Source of the DNA: Odobenus rosmarus divergens
Lineage: Eukaryota; Chordata; Mammalia; Carnivora; Odobenidae
NCBI RefSeq assembly: GCF_000321225.1
Contig: NW_004450402.1
Coordinates: 1,279,690-1,343,689, forward strand
Direction of reading: 5' to 3'
Length of the DNA: 64,000 bases
Positions 9,960 through 20,130 of the stretch are shown here, piece after piece. The first letter of the stretch is position 1. The number at the start of each line of letters is the position of its first letter. Under the pieces are notes generated by a model, which worked only from the letters and a program-made list of their open reading frames with translations, had not been told where the DNA came from and did no database searches. The position numbers and the translations under genes are program-made.

Positions 9960-11597
9960 CCTGTCTTTTGTGTATTATGAAAGCTTGTTATGTTCCCTGC
10001 TCCTGAGAGTAATACTATATTAAGAATGGGTCATACACTGTCCAGGGCCTGGTGTTTCAGGAAATGTTTCTGGTATATGCTGTGTGCACTCTGCTCTGTG
10101 TTGTGGCTGCTCTTTCCCACAAGTCAGTCCTATACCGAGTTCCTCCTTGCTTGCGGTTGGGGAGTGGCTGGACCTTTAACTAGAGGTGCTTTGATTTGTT
10201 TGTTAAGATAAGCCTGATAAAAAAAATTTTTTTTAAAAACCTGATCCAAGCAAAAAGAAAAAGGAACAAAAAAGCAAACAAACAAACAAAAACTATAAGC
10301 CCAGTTCCAAAGAATAAGAAAGAAAAACAGAAGGAAAAAAGACAAAGAAAAAAAAAGAAGCCTGATCCAAAATACAAGAAAAGGAAACAAACAAACCAAC
10401 AAATGAACAAAAAACTGTTAAGTCTGATACCAAAGGGGAAAAAAAAAGAAAAAATTAAATTAAATTAAAATATATAAAAAATACAAATAAATAAGTTAAA
10501 AACTTAAAAATTTAAAAATTAAAAAAAAAAGTCTAGTCCTATTTCTGCTAGAACTGAAGCTGAGGCTTTAGAGCACTATATGATCAGTAGACTTGGTCCA
10601 TGATGGGGTCCTGTGTTGATCTTCTGAGGGAGAGGCCTGCTGCACTGGCTCAGTCAGACCTGCCGTTGTCAGATGCCCCTGCCAGGCACAGGCGGGGGAG
10701 GGTTTGGTGTAAGGGACTCCAGCTTCCACCCCACTGGAGGCACTGTGTTTCTCTTTGAAGTCCAACTGTGCTGGTAGGCAGGGGCAGGAGATGGCAATGG
10801 CACCACCCTGCCCTTTTGTCCCCAGGGAGGAATATTCGAGGCCATCACTGTTCATGAGGTCCTCACAGAAAAGAAAACAATCTCCTCTACTGTGTCCCAG
10901 GCTTTCATCAGATCCCTGTCCTCAACCTGTCTGTGCCTGGCCATCAGCACCCCTGACACCACAGTTCTGTGGTTTTTTTCCGGCAGGTGGCTGGGATTCA
11001 AAACTCTAAATCTTAAAGGGCACAACAAAGCATGGACCTGTTCCTCTCCCCTTGGAGGATAGATTCACAGTGCATCTGGCATATTCTGTCCCAGAAAAGC
11101 AGTTGCATGGTGTGCACAGGGTGGCTGGAGTCTATTGTGATGCACAAGGAAAAGCTGCGACCAGGTTATCTGCCCTCTGCATGGGCCTCTGTCCCCTACT
11201 GCTGAGCTCAATGGCTCCCGGTGGGCCTTTTGTCCTTGGAGAGGCAAAAACCCTCTTCCAAATGCACTCCAGGAAGGGGAGCAATCTCTCCTAGTGCGAC
11301 CCAGGGGATCCCCTCAATGCAGCGTATTGTGTGAACCCTACACATTGCTCTCTCCCTGACTTTGTCCTGTGAAAGGGGTTCCCTCCCATTTGCGGCACCA
11401 CAGCTTTTCTCTCCCCCATTTCACAGTTCTGAATCTCCCATCTGCCATGTTCTCTCTCTCCAATTGTGCAGACTGTTTTCTTAATCCTCAGATTGATTTC
11501 CTAGTTGTTCAAAATGATTTGCTGTTGATCTAGCTGTGTTCAAGGGACAAGGCAAGCTCAGGGTCCCCTTACCACTCTGCCATCTTAACTCCTGAGA
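9960..11597 (-). promoter_or_regulatory. L1 5' UTR (internal promoter region)
   Basis: This is the 5' leader of the L1 on the minus strand, about 1.6 kb and GC-richer than its surroundings between 10560 and 11500. In full-length L1s this region carries the internal RNA polymerase II promoter. Promoter activity cannot be judged from sequence alone. The minus-strand start GGAGTTAAGATGGCAGAGTG at about 11578-11597 marks the 5' end. The frames seen here are not supported as genes. Confidence 0.75.
10205..10535. repeat. Purine/A-rich low-complexity tract inside the L1 5' UTR
   Basis: On the plus strand about 330 bp consist mostly of A with AAAC, AAAG and AAAT units, and CCTGATCCAAG/CCTGATCCAAA recurs (10240, 10360). 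The long lysine-rich plus frame and leucine/phenylalanine-rich minus frames here are by-products of this composition. Confidence 0.85.
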
Positions 11598-11599
11598 TT

Positions 11600-12478
11600 C
11601 TCTTTCTCCCCTCCTACACCTGTTGGTTTTCCAAAATTGTAGTATCCTAGCAATCATTCACTTCCTAGAGTTCAATCACTTGTATCTCTCAAGTGCTAGC
11701 TGGCACCTGTCAATCAAATCTTACTTTTGTTGAAATTTGTTCCTATTAGGTTAAAAGTACAAGACATCATGTGTGCCTTTCATAAAGCAGAAGTTAAGAC
11801 TCATCTCAAAGATGCTGCACTGGAGATAATACTGATGAGATCCCAAAGATTTAAAATGTTGTGAAACCAGTGGTCCATGAAAGCCTTGTGATCTCTGTTA
11901 CTTCATCATTCTTGACAGTAACCTAAGTAGTGGTTAATTATTTTCTACTTTCCTGAATACATCAAGTAAAAATCCACAGAATATATTAACCAAAGTCAAT
12001 AAGCAAAGAACGAAACACTTAAAAGCCTTACATCTAGACAAGAAAGCCACTCTGACAATACACACTTAATCATCTGTGTTACTTTAAAGGTCAGCGTTAC
12101 AGTTCAATTAGTAATTTTACTTATTAGATGCATCTTTCCTAGGAGAATTATTCATCTCAGCTCTTAAAACATGTTCAAAACCCAATTAAATACATCTCTT
12201 GGAAGGAATTCCCATCAGATCTCTTTGTCCTCAGGCTCCTCATTGAAATTGTCACTTAATACCATTAAATTTTGCTTTCTCTCAATCATCTCTAACTCTC
12301 TGCCTAAACATATATGACAGAATCTTTGCATGAACAGATAGGTAAGACCAAAGAGACTGCATTTAATACTAGGTAAGTAATCCATGCCCTTTGGCTTGTT
12401 TTGTTCCAAAAAAACAAATTGCTGATTCTCAAGAAGTTAGTCCCAAATGAGTCTAAAATAGTACTGAAGACCTCACTC
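11600..12478. other. Unassigned interval right of the L1
   Basis: Moderately AT-rich DNA with no recognised repeat and no coding frame with a domain. It may be unique sequence or old decayed repeat. Confidence 0.45.
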
Positions 12479-12493
12479 TAAAACATCTCTTTC

Positions 12494-12705
12494 GGGTGCC
12501 TGGGTGGCTCAGTCAGTTAAGCATCTGCGTTCGGCTCAGGTCATGAACCCAGGGTCCTGGCATGGAGTCTCACATCAGGCTCCCTCCTTAACAGGGAGTT
12601 TGCTTCTCCCTCTACCCTTCCTCCCTGCTCATGATCTCTCTCTTTCTCTCACGCTCACATTCTCTCTCTCTCAAATAAATAAAATCTTTAAAATAAAATA
12701 AAATA
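12494..12705 (+). mobile_element. Can-SINE inserted exactly at an older SINE's target site
   Basis: Head GGGTGCCTGGGTGGCTCAG, TTCGGCTCAGGTCATGA, CT tract, AAATAAATAAAATC and an AAAAT-unit tail. AAAACATCTCTTTC flanks it perfectly (12480-12493, 12706-12719). A third, slightly diverged copy follows the next SINE. Confidence 0.95.
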
Positions 12706-12721
12706 AAAACATCTCTTTCTA

Positions 12722-12827
12722 GGGGCTCAGTCAGTAGAGCATGTGACTCTTGATCTCAGGGTTGTGAATCGAGCCCCACTTTAGGTGTAGAGATTACCTA
12801 AACATAAATCTTTTTAAAAAATAAATA
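12722..12827 (+). mobile_element. Old Can-SINE without CT tract
   Basis: GGGCTCAGTCAGTAGAGCAT, CTCTTGATCTCAGGGTTGTG and a short A-rich tail match the older, shorter carnivoran SINE form. It is followed at about 12828 by AAAACATTTCTTTCTAG, its 3' target duplication. The 5' copy now lies before the younger SINE at 12480. Confidence 0.85.
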
Positions 12828-12974
12828 AAAACATTTCTTTCTAGAGAAAATAATTTTAACACTATATAGGCTTGTGAGATTTAGTTTACAACTATTATAT
12901 CCTATAACTGCAGTAGAAGAACATGTGAAGAATGAGGATTATTACATAAGAAACATCTTAAATAGTAGTAGTGG

Positions 12975-13076
12975 AGGGGCACCCAGCTGCCTCAGTCAGG
13001 AGAGCATGTGACTCTTGATCTCAGGGTCATGATTTCACACCTCATACTGGGCACAGAGCCTACTTTAAAAAAAAAA
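12975..13076 (+). mobile_element. Old Can-SINE, short form
   Basis: GGGCACCCAGCTGCCTCAGT, GACTCTTGATCTCAGGGTC and poly(A) ending in AAAAAAAAAAA. AGTAGTAGT occurs on both sides as a probable target duplication, but the locus has other AGT units, so the match is weak evidence. Confidence 0.82.
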
Positions 13077-13429
13077 AGTAGTAGTAAGTAATGAATTCAT
13101 TATAGTAATAAATATAGTAATTCTCTCTTGATACAGACAATACTATATATAAAACGAAAGTGTATTGTGAACATGTGAACTCAATGTGTGTGGGGAGATA
13201 ACACTCTCTGGTTAAGAATAGCTATGCAATCAGAGAAAAGATGCAAGAGTTCAAAGAGTAAGATACTCCATCATACCTTTGAAAATATTTTATTTTGTGA
13301 GTTTTCCAAAACAAATGCAACATTCAGATCTATTTTTAAAACTACTGATGTCTAGACATGCTCCTTGAATTGTTATTTCTTCTAAAGTCTTTTGAACAAA
13401 CTATTATGGTTTAAACCAATCATTTCTGA

Positions 13430-13790
13430 GTAACCATTCTCATTAGTCCAGTTATATGATTGGTTGGCAGTGATTCTCCTTGGTTAATTGGAAAGATTAG
13501 CTGTGCCACATTGAAAGAATTGGTGATAATGAAACCAAACTCCCTGCCTAATGACACAATTTAGATCTCATTAATAGCCTGTAGAGCTCAATGTATAAGG
13601 GTTGTTACAAGGAGATGAAGGGCTAGAATCTCATCAGAGGCCCCCTCTTTTAAGCTTAAATCTGCTCTAGTCCTAATAGAGATGTCAGAAGTGCTCTGCC
13701 CTTACTGAGTTGTAAGGCAGAAAATAAATTAAGCAGGATATTAGTTAATTAATCATCAGCTAATATTATTAGAAACATGACAGGCACTTC
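13430..13790. promoter_or_regulatory. Candidate conserved non-coding element (repeat-free)
   Basis: No transposon signature in this block. It is dense in TAAT/ATTA homeodomain cores (CCTAATGACACAAT, CTCATTAATAGCC, AGTTAATTAATCATC, GCTAATATTATT), with CCAAT-like and TGATTGGTTGG text near 13456-13470. This pattern is common in vertebrate developmental enhancers. It is inference only, and AT-rich DNA gives such cores by chance. Confidence 0.3.
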
Positions 13791-13794
13791 CTTC

Positions 13795-14780
13795 TTGTAG
13801 CATTTAAACCTGTATTCACATTTCTACTACATGCACTATTTTTTAAATTGTGTTCTCATTATTTAACAATCTTTACCTCTCCTCCTGGCCACCCACAGGT
13901 ATGAGTTCCTGGAGAGTAGGGACTCTATTTAACTGGTCTTTATTTCTGTTCCAGAAGGGCATTCATTAAAAGTAAATTGAAGAAACTGAATGAATAATTG
14001 AAACATGCTAACACCTAAAAAGTACACTGGAGGAAAAAAAAATCACATAAAAGCTAGGACAGATGACCAGGGTTAAACAGGTGGACAAACTAGAGACATT
14101 TCCAAATTACGTCCACAGCACAGAGGTCCTTGGAAGAGAGGGATGGTCTTCGAGCCAAGCAGTCTTGAGGTTGGTTGCCACCTGGTGGCCTCAGGGAGTA
14201 ACAAGCTTCTGAGTCCACTGGAGTTCCATACTGCTGCAAAACTGAACCTCAAATTGCAATGGCTCAAGTATACTGGAAGTTTTTTTCCTGTTTACAGGGA
14301 TGCAGGAAGCACAACCATTCTCTGAAGAGCTCCAGGCTGTAGTGGCACACAGTGCTTCTCTTGCAAGACACTGGAGAGAACTGGCCATACAGCCAAACCT
14401 CAATGCAAGAGAGTCAAAGAAATGTAGTCTAGCCATGTGCCCACCAGAATTCTATTTTTATGGAAAAAGAGAAAGGCTATGGAGAGTGGATAGAAGTCTC
14501 TGCCATACTTAGTTTTCTTCATTTGTAAAAATAACATCCAACTCAGACTGTGTCTCTAGAATTAAATGATAAAAATCAACAAATACATTAATTATCAAGG
14601 GTAAGAGAAAATGACAAATATAAGAAATCAGCTATCATGTCTAGAAAAGCCCTTGATTCTTAGAAGAAATTAATAAGGGATAGTTTCCCTCATGTAAGTA
14701 GGAATATCTGCATGATATTTTATTCTATCCTAGGGAGAATTCAAGAGTTCTAGACGATTCATAGAGAAACTTGATGTATT
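13795..14780. other. Mostly unassigned interval with a possible L2 piece
   Basis: About 13900-13990 (GGTATGAGTTCCTGGAGAG, GGACTCTATTTAACTGG) resembles the L2 3' region on the plus strand. The remainder, including overlapping short frames on both strands near 14073-14512, shows no domain and is probably non-coding. Confidence 0.45.
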
Positions 14781-15092
14781 CACAGTAACTAAATGGTCAC
14801 TGTGCACCCACTCTGTGCCAGGCACTTTGCTACAGTCATACAACACAGCAATAAACAAAATCCTGACCAACACATATTAAATAGGAATGACAGAGGAAAC
14901 TTTAGAGCATAGTTATGTATAATCTATTTCACCTTCTGAGGGGAATCAATTCTATTTTCACACGGCCCAGTTGTAAGGATAAGGATATAAGGAAAACAAA
15001 ATGTTTGAGTTTTACTTTAGTTACACAGATAATTTTTCCAATAATTAAAAACTACTGTGATGTAGGCTATTAAAAAGGAAAAACACAGCATA

Positions 15093-15118
15093 CTGTGAGA
15101 GCAGTTGCTCTCTCACAG
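15093..15118. repeat. Short imperfect hairpin
   Basis: CTGTGAGAGCA and TGCTCTCTCACAG are inverted around GT, giving an 11-bp stem with a two-base slip. No transcription unit is evident around it. Confidence 0.8.
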
Positions 15119-15221
15119 GAGGGATCTAATCTAATCTAGGGTGATCAAAGAATGCCTCCCTTATGAATTGACACGTAAAGTGCAGCCTATAGAACAAGTG
15201 AATATTTGCCAGATGACATGA

Positions 15222-15238
15222 CGGGGGGGGGGGGGGGG
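15222..15238. repeat. Homopolymeric G run
   Basis: About 17 consecutive G residues on the plus strand. Such runs are unstable, can form G-quadruplexes and are often misread in length. Confidence 0.9.
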
Positions 15239-15559
15239 ACAAAACATTCCAAGCAGAGCAATTTTCTTGCATATGTCTCCAATGCTCGAAGAAGCATGGG
15301 CATTGGCTAAACTGAAATAAGGCCAAGGTTACTAAAAGGCATATAATGAGAGACAAATAGTATGATATGAGATTCAGTAAACTGGACCATACAGAGCCTC
15401 AAAGCTCATGTCAAGGCATTTGAACTTTATTCAAAGAATAAATGGAATCCACAAACTTTGAAGCAAAGGTACAGTATGATCTAATCTGCAATGTAAAAAG
15501 TTCAATCTAGCTGTAAGAGAATGAATTAAAAGGAGTAAAAAGTAGATTCAATGGAACCA

Positions 15560-16130
15560 ATTCAAAGACGTTTGCTATGTTGTAAGCAAAGTATTGTTTT
15601 GTCTTGAACTAATGGAGTGAAAAGGAGATGAAGAGAAGAAAACCGAATCAAGCAGTGTGTTCAAGGTAGAAGAGCAGGACACGGTAACTGATTGAATGGA
15701 ATAAGGACCAAAAGCAGGAATGAGGGAGAGAAAAATTAAATAATAATCCCAATGGTTCTTATTTGAGTAAGAGGGAAGATAATGCATGGAACATCCTGAT
15801 TTAAAAAAAGAAGAAAGAAAGAAATGCCTCAGGGGAGGATTTTAAGGGAAAAGTATATCATCCCTTATAGATTCCTTCTAACAGTTTTTTTCCTCTCCCT
15901 TAGTGTAATACTATATGCTATTCTTAGATAACTGAAATCCTTTTTTTCTTTTAATCAGACATGTGCAAATATGCTCAGAGTAATCTTATGTACTATTCAC
16001 CTTAGAATAATGCTTGCTAAAGTATGTGAAAAGTAAATAACTCACAGACTAGCAAGAACATACTCTTGCATTTTAGAGCTTTTTTTTCCCCCTTTACAAT
16101 GACTTTAAAAATCAGAGTAAAATCAGTTTG
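15560..16130. other. Unassigned interval
   Basis: A-rich, no repeat or gene recognised. It may be a continuation of the L2-derived block, but no clear match is seen. Confidence 0.4.
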
Positions 16131-16134
16131 AATG

Positions 16135-16558
16135 TGTTAAAAAACAAAATCCAACTAAGTAAATTTGAAGATCTAATTGGCTTTATTAAACAATTCATGA
16201 ATTGGACAGCATTCCATCTAGCAGGTAGAGGGAAGCTCTGAGCAGTTGTACAAATTGGAAGGTTTTTATAGAAGGAGAATGGGGCAAGAAAGTTATTAGC
16301 AAAAGAAAAGGAATGTTCCAGACAAGGTCACTTTCTCACAGGGGGGAAAGCAGGAGGTCTTATCCTGCAAATTATCTCATCTGCCTTTGGAAAATGGAGA
16401 GGGCCCATGTGGTAGACACCACTGGTGCTGACTGAAAAATTCCTGAACTCATTGGTTAAGACTACATTTCTGGGGAAGCTTGAAACTGCGATTAAATTAG
16501 GTATTAAGCTAAGTGATGCCATCTTGGGCCTGTGGTCTTCTTTTTAACAGATGCTACA
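16135..16558 (-). mobile_element. Solo LTR of an endogenous retrovirus, minus strand
   Basis: On the minus strand it starts TGTAGCATCTGTTAAAAAG and ends TTTGTTTTTTAACA, giving TG...CA ends with imperfect inverted similarity. CTATAAAAACC (a TATA box) and, about 85 bp later, AATAAAGCC (a poly(A) signal) sit in the correct order for U3-R-U5. No retroviral gene is adjacent, so it is a solo LTR. Family not assigned. Confidence 0.8.
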
Positions 16559-16630
16559 GTTTGGCAATATAATGGAGTAACCTTATCATTTAGTAAACTA
16601 TAATATTCAGCTTCTTTATGGGATAGTTAT

Positions 16631-17045
16631 TGTAGAGGCTGCTTTTAGGCAAACAGACTCAAGCAAGGGAATGTCAGAAAAGGCCACAGTGACCACCTGG
16701 CTGAATACAGACAGGCACATCAGGCAACCCACCTCAACATATCCATAGGCCCTAACACACAGGGGCTACTTACAAAGAGGCACAATTACCAAAAAAGGGA
16801 GAATTCCATACATCGCCATAGCTCCTTCATCTTTCCTCTTTAAAAATGGCCCCCACCCACTGCCTCCTGGCAGATAGCCTCTCTCCTCTGCTGTCCTGCC
16901 CAACGCTCCCTTGCGGTGCATTCAATAAACTTCTATCTCCTTTGTTCTGCCTCAGGTGAATTCTTGTCACGGCCGGCGCCACCTGCTTCCACCCATCAGT
17001 CACCCCACATTTGGGGCCCTCATCTGATAAGGAGAGACACCCCAT
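16631..17045 (+). mobile_element. LTR plus possible primer-binding site, plus strand
   Basis: Starts TGTAGAGGCTGC and ends CACCCCACA at 17009. It has TTTAAAAATGG in the TATA position and TCAATAAACTTC as a poly(A) signal about 70 bp downstream. The text after the LTR, TTTGGGGCCCTCATCTG, resembles a degenerate proline-tRNA primer-binding site of class I retroviruses. No gag, pol or env remnant follows, so the provirus was cut off just after the LTR. Confidence 0.75.
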
Positions 17046-17064
17046 TTAGGCATCACAGTTATCA

Positions 17065-17175
17065 TTCCTACTGCATAGATTTGTGACTAGAACTAAATGA
17101 GGTAATTCACGTGAGTTCTAGCACATTGTAAACATACAATAAATCAACTAGTACTATGGTAATATTAGTCCTGAT
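17065..17175 (+). mobile_element. MIR fragment
   Basis: AACTAAATGAGGTAATTCAC, GTTCTAGCACATTGTAAAC and ACAATAAATCAACTAG match the 3' half of MIR at low identity. Confidence 0.55.
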
Positions 17176-17309
17176 AAGTACTGATAAGAATTTTTTTTAT
17201 CAAATAAATTCAGAATGGTACCTATTTTTATGCTATTTACTTTCTTCTCTTGGATCATTATAACAAAACTAGCACATTTTGCCTAATCAAAATATTTTAT
17301 ACTTTCTCA

Positions 17310-17520
17310 GCAACTTATATATTTCAAAGTACTTTCATGTGCATTGGTTCATTTGAGCCTCACCATATCTATGTAAGATAATCATGCCAAATATTATTAT
17401 TCACATTTGTGATTAAGAAAACTGAGCCTCAAAAGCAAATTTCATATATTGTATAGCTAACATATAGAGAAACCAGAACTATAAACCAGGTCTCCTGATC
17501 CTTTGACCAACAGCAAAATA
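17310..17520 (-). mobile_element. MIR, minus strand
   Basis: GTACTTTCATGTGCATTGG, TTCATTTGAGCCTCACCAT and AAGAAAACTGAGCCTCAAAA follow the reverse complement of MIR, and CCAGGTCTCCTGATCC closes it. Confidence 0.7.
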
Positions 17521-17849
17521 GAACTCCATATAGAGTCTGTAAGGAAAGAAAGCTGCCTTGTGTGGAGAGGAAATAATCCATACAAAAAGTCACTTTTTAA
17601 GGACTCATTTGTAGTTTAATGCTATACCTTTGCATTTCAAAAACACAGTCTGTGGTGGAATCTGTGAAATATATTATGCTAATTTTGGAAAGCACCTGGG
17701 ATTGTTTCACAATTTACTATCTTATGTAAATCTGAATCTTTTGTCAGTGAGCTGTTGACTAGAGCTTGTCTGAGAATGAAAGAAATATTACTAATACTTG
17801 TATAAGTAATATTTTTTATAATTGTAGGTCATGAGAATTACAGTGATTC

Positions 17850-18260
17850 AGTAAACACTGAATATCTATTCAGCAATAAACATATAATGATATTTATTAT
17901 TAGGTGAAACTCCAAACATACAAAAATAAATTAGACACAGCCCATGAGTTCAAAAAGTTCAAAATTCAAGGGGGAAAGGATCATATAAGCAAATTATTGT
18001 AAAAGAGTTTCTACATTTTTCTATATTAAAATATTCTTTTATCTGCCTGTCTCTCTTTCTGGACTAAGAGCAACTTAAATTATCATCATTTCCTAAAAAA
18101 GTTAGGAATCCAAAAAAAGGGGCCCAGAAGGAGACTTGTATTCCAGGCAAAGGGAGTAGTGTGAAAAGGTAGTGAGTTGTGAAGCCCTGTGTCCTGTAGA
18201 AGGAACAGCAGGTAGATCCGCATGGAGAGAAGATTAAGATCTATGTTGGAGGTAAAAGCA
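17850..18260 (-). mobile_element. L2 fragment, minus strand
   Basis: GAATATCTATTCAGCAATAA, CACAGCCCATGAGTTCAAAA, TTCCAGGCAAAGGGAGTAGT and GAAGCCCTGTGTCCTGTAGA follow the reverse L2 order (target text such as TTCCAGGCAGAGGGAAC). Strongly diverged. Confidence 0.5.
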
Positions 18261-19900
18261 GAAAGGATTTAGTAGATGTGGCAGGTGGAAGTGTGTCCAG
18301 CTTTGAAATACTCATTCAATATGAGAAGAGCAGAGTTTGGGGAAAGACAAGGAATTCAAATTTAGACCCATCCATGTGACATTCAAATGAAAACCTCTGT
18401 ATATACAGGTCTGCAGTTCGAAAATTAAAAGATTTTTTCAATCATTCATGAATAAATGGTAATCAATGGGATTTCTCAAAAAGAAAAAAAAAGGTACCTA
18501 CTAGAGATGTACTCCTTTTTTTTAACACAACTGGAAGTGTTGCTAGTCCTTGAAAAATCATATACTATTGTACCAGAAAATGGAACTTTTGAAGTGCTGA
18601 TGTGAAAACTTAGATTCTCTCCACGTGCTGGAATTGTCAGGAAAGTGGCAGGTTTCATCTCTGCTGTAACAGTTAAGGAGAGAGCTTATAGTTTAAAAGA
18701 GCCAGGCTTCATCTGAGAATGCCTATTTCACACACAATAAGTGAAAATGAGACTTATATATTTTCCATTCAAAATTTTGAAGGAGGAAAAGGAAGTTTTG
18801 TATGAGTGCTCTTCTACTTCTTTAGGGCTTCTAGAGTTCTGGTATGTCTTCTTGTCTTCCTTTATAATAATTCTCATCAGAAATGTATCTTACAACAAAT
18901 TAGCAACATTCTTGAAGCTTCACTTAGAGGCATTCAGCTTGAATAGCTTTTTTCATAATTGTCCATGGAGACAATTTCCCTGATTATTTTATGAGAGTTT
19001 TAAAACTATGCCAGAAGCAGAGAAACAAAATCGAATTTATTCTTCTCGTTCTCATATTCTCAAGCAAAGCAGTGAAAATGCCACGGTAAGGGTAACACAA
19101 CAAGAAACAAAAATATTAGATGTTATGACTGGCCTAAACTTATCAGGCTTAAAACTACACCTGTTTTACTGTGTTAGCCTGGGAAGCGTAAGTCAATAAA
19201 ACACGTCATATCCATGAGCGTAATTCCAAAGGATATTTAATCCTGGTCTCTATAGCATTAAATCAAAAAGGAATCTTAAATGAATCAACAGAAACACTCT
19301 CGAGCAGACTCTTTTCTTATTTGACCTTTTATAAGCACATGAGCTGCAAGCATACAGTCTCACTGGATCTAGAAACCATTCTGAACTGCTGCCTGAGAAA
19401 GTCCAAAGATAAATGAAAGAAACAACACGCTCACTGTTTATTTCTTCACTGAGCGCTCTTCTCTCTCTTCCTAAGGAATGATGTGTCAGGGTCCAATGGT
19501 TACTATTAGAAATCACATCTTTTTTCTTTACATATGGCTCATTATATTATTGTATGTATCACTTCCATAAGCCAGAAACAGAAGGACAGGCGATAGTAGA
19601 TTATAAGAGATAACTACAAACCAAATACATTCCTTTAGTTCCACATTCAGGGATGTGTTAAGACAGACTGGATGCTAATCTATCTGACATTATTATAAAG
19701 GGTTGGAATTTGGAATAGATGACATTTTCAAATTCTGAAAATAACAAAGAAAAGTTAGCAGCATGGATTGAGGCACTCAAGAGAAGTGTGGCATAGAAAA
19801 GCTATCAATAATTATTATCAATATTTATCAATATATTATCAATTATTATTGTCAATATAATAATTAAATACCTGGAAATCAATCTCTTCAAAAGGTCAAT
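18260..19900. other. Repeat-poor unassigned interval
   Basis: No transposon recognised. Several 60-90-codon frames occur on both strands without domains. The one at 19008-19199 is discussed among the rejected items. AT-rich TATCAAT-type runs occur at 19800-19870. Confidence 0.45.
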
Positions 19901-19919
19901 AACAGTAATGGTACAGATA

Positions 19920-20130
19920 GTAGTAATAGCTAACAATTACTGACAACTTAGTACATATCTGGCACTATTCAGAGCACGTTACATGTACATATTATACCAT
20001 TAGACCCTTAAAACATAAGAAATAGACAAGTTGATCATCTTTATTTTACTGATAAAAAAACAACAAAGTACAAAAAAGTTAAGTAACTTCCCCACAATCA
20101 CACAGTTAATTGCTGGAGGAACTACCCGGT
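19920..20130 (-). mobile_element. MIR, minus strand
   Basis: CATATCTGGCACTATTCAGA, GTTACATGTACATATTATAC, AGTTAAGTAACTTCCCCACA and CACACAGTTAATTGCTGGA follow the reverse complement of MIR. Confidence 0.75.

Larger units (their letters stand above)
5310..11597 (-). mobile_element. Nearly full-length LINE-1, minus strand, inactive
   Basis: Read on the minus strand, the element starts at about 11597 with GGAGTTAAGATGGCAGAGTG, a carnivoran L1 5' UTR start. It runs through a 5' UTR with an unusual T-rich/A-rich tract, ORF1 and ORF2 remnants, and ends in the 3' UTR at 5310-5640. The 3' UTR contains ATGGTGATTAACATAACAAT, which recurs in four other L1 tails here. It is interrupted by a SINE at 6943-7138 and has lost several hundred bases of ORF2 near 6320. 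I could not define a clean target-site duplication. It is incapable of movement, because both ORFs are broken and catalytic residues are changed. Confidence 0.93.
14790..15560 (-). mobile_element. LINE-2 (L2) fragments, minus strand
   Basis: GTGCACCCACTCTGTGCCAG followed by GCACTTTGCTACAG, then GGGTGATCAAAGAATGCCTC, ACATTCCAAGCAGAGCAATT and GGCATTTGAACTTTATTC follow the reverse complement of the L2 ORF2-to-3' end in order. It is an ancient, heavily diverged copy. The G run at 15222-15238 lies inside it. Confidence 0.65.

Noticed and set aside
10130..10468. Overlapping frames rich in K on one strand and F/L/S on the other, like a membrane protein
   Set aside because: They arise from the A-rich/T-rich tract of the L1 5' UTR. 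Hydrophobicity is a composition effect.
19008..19199. 63-codon frame with GGTAAGG inside (19084-19090), resembling an exon with a splice donor
   Set aside because: No convincing polypyrimidine tract or acceptor upstream, no domain, and no companion exon. One donor-like match is expected by chance.
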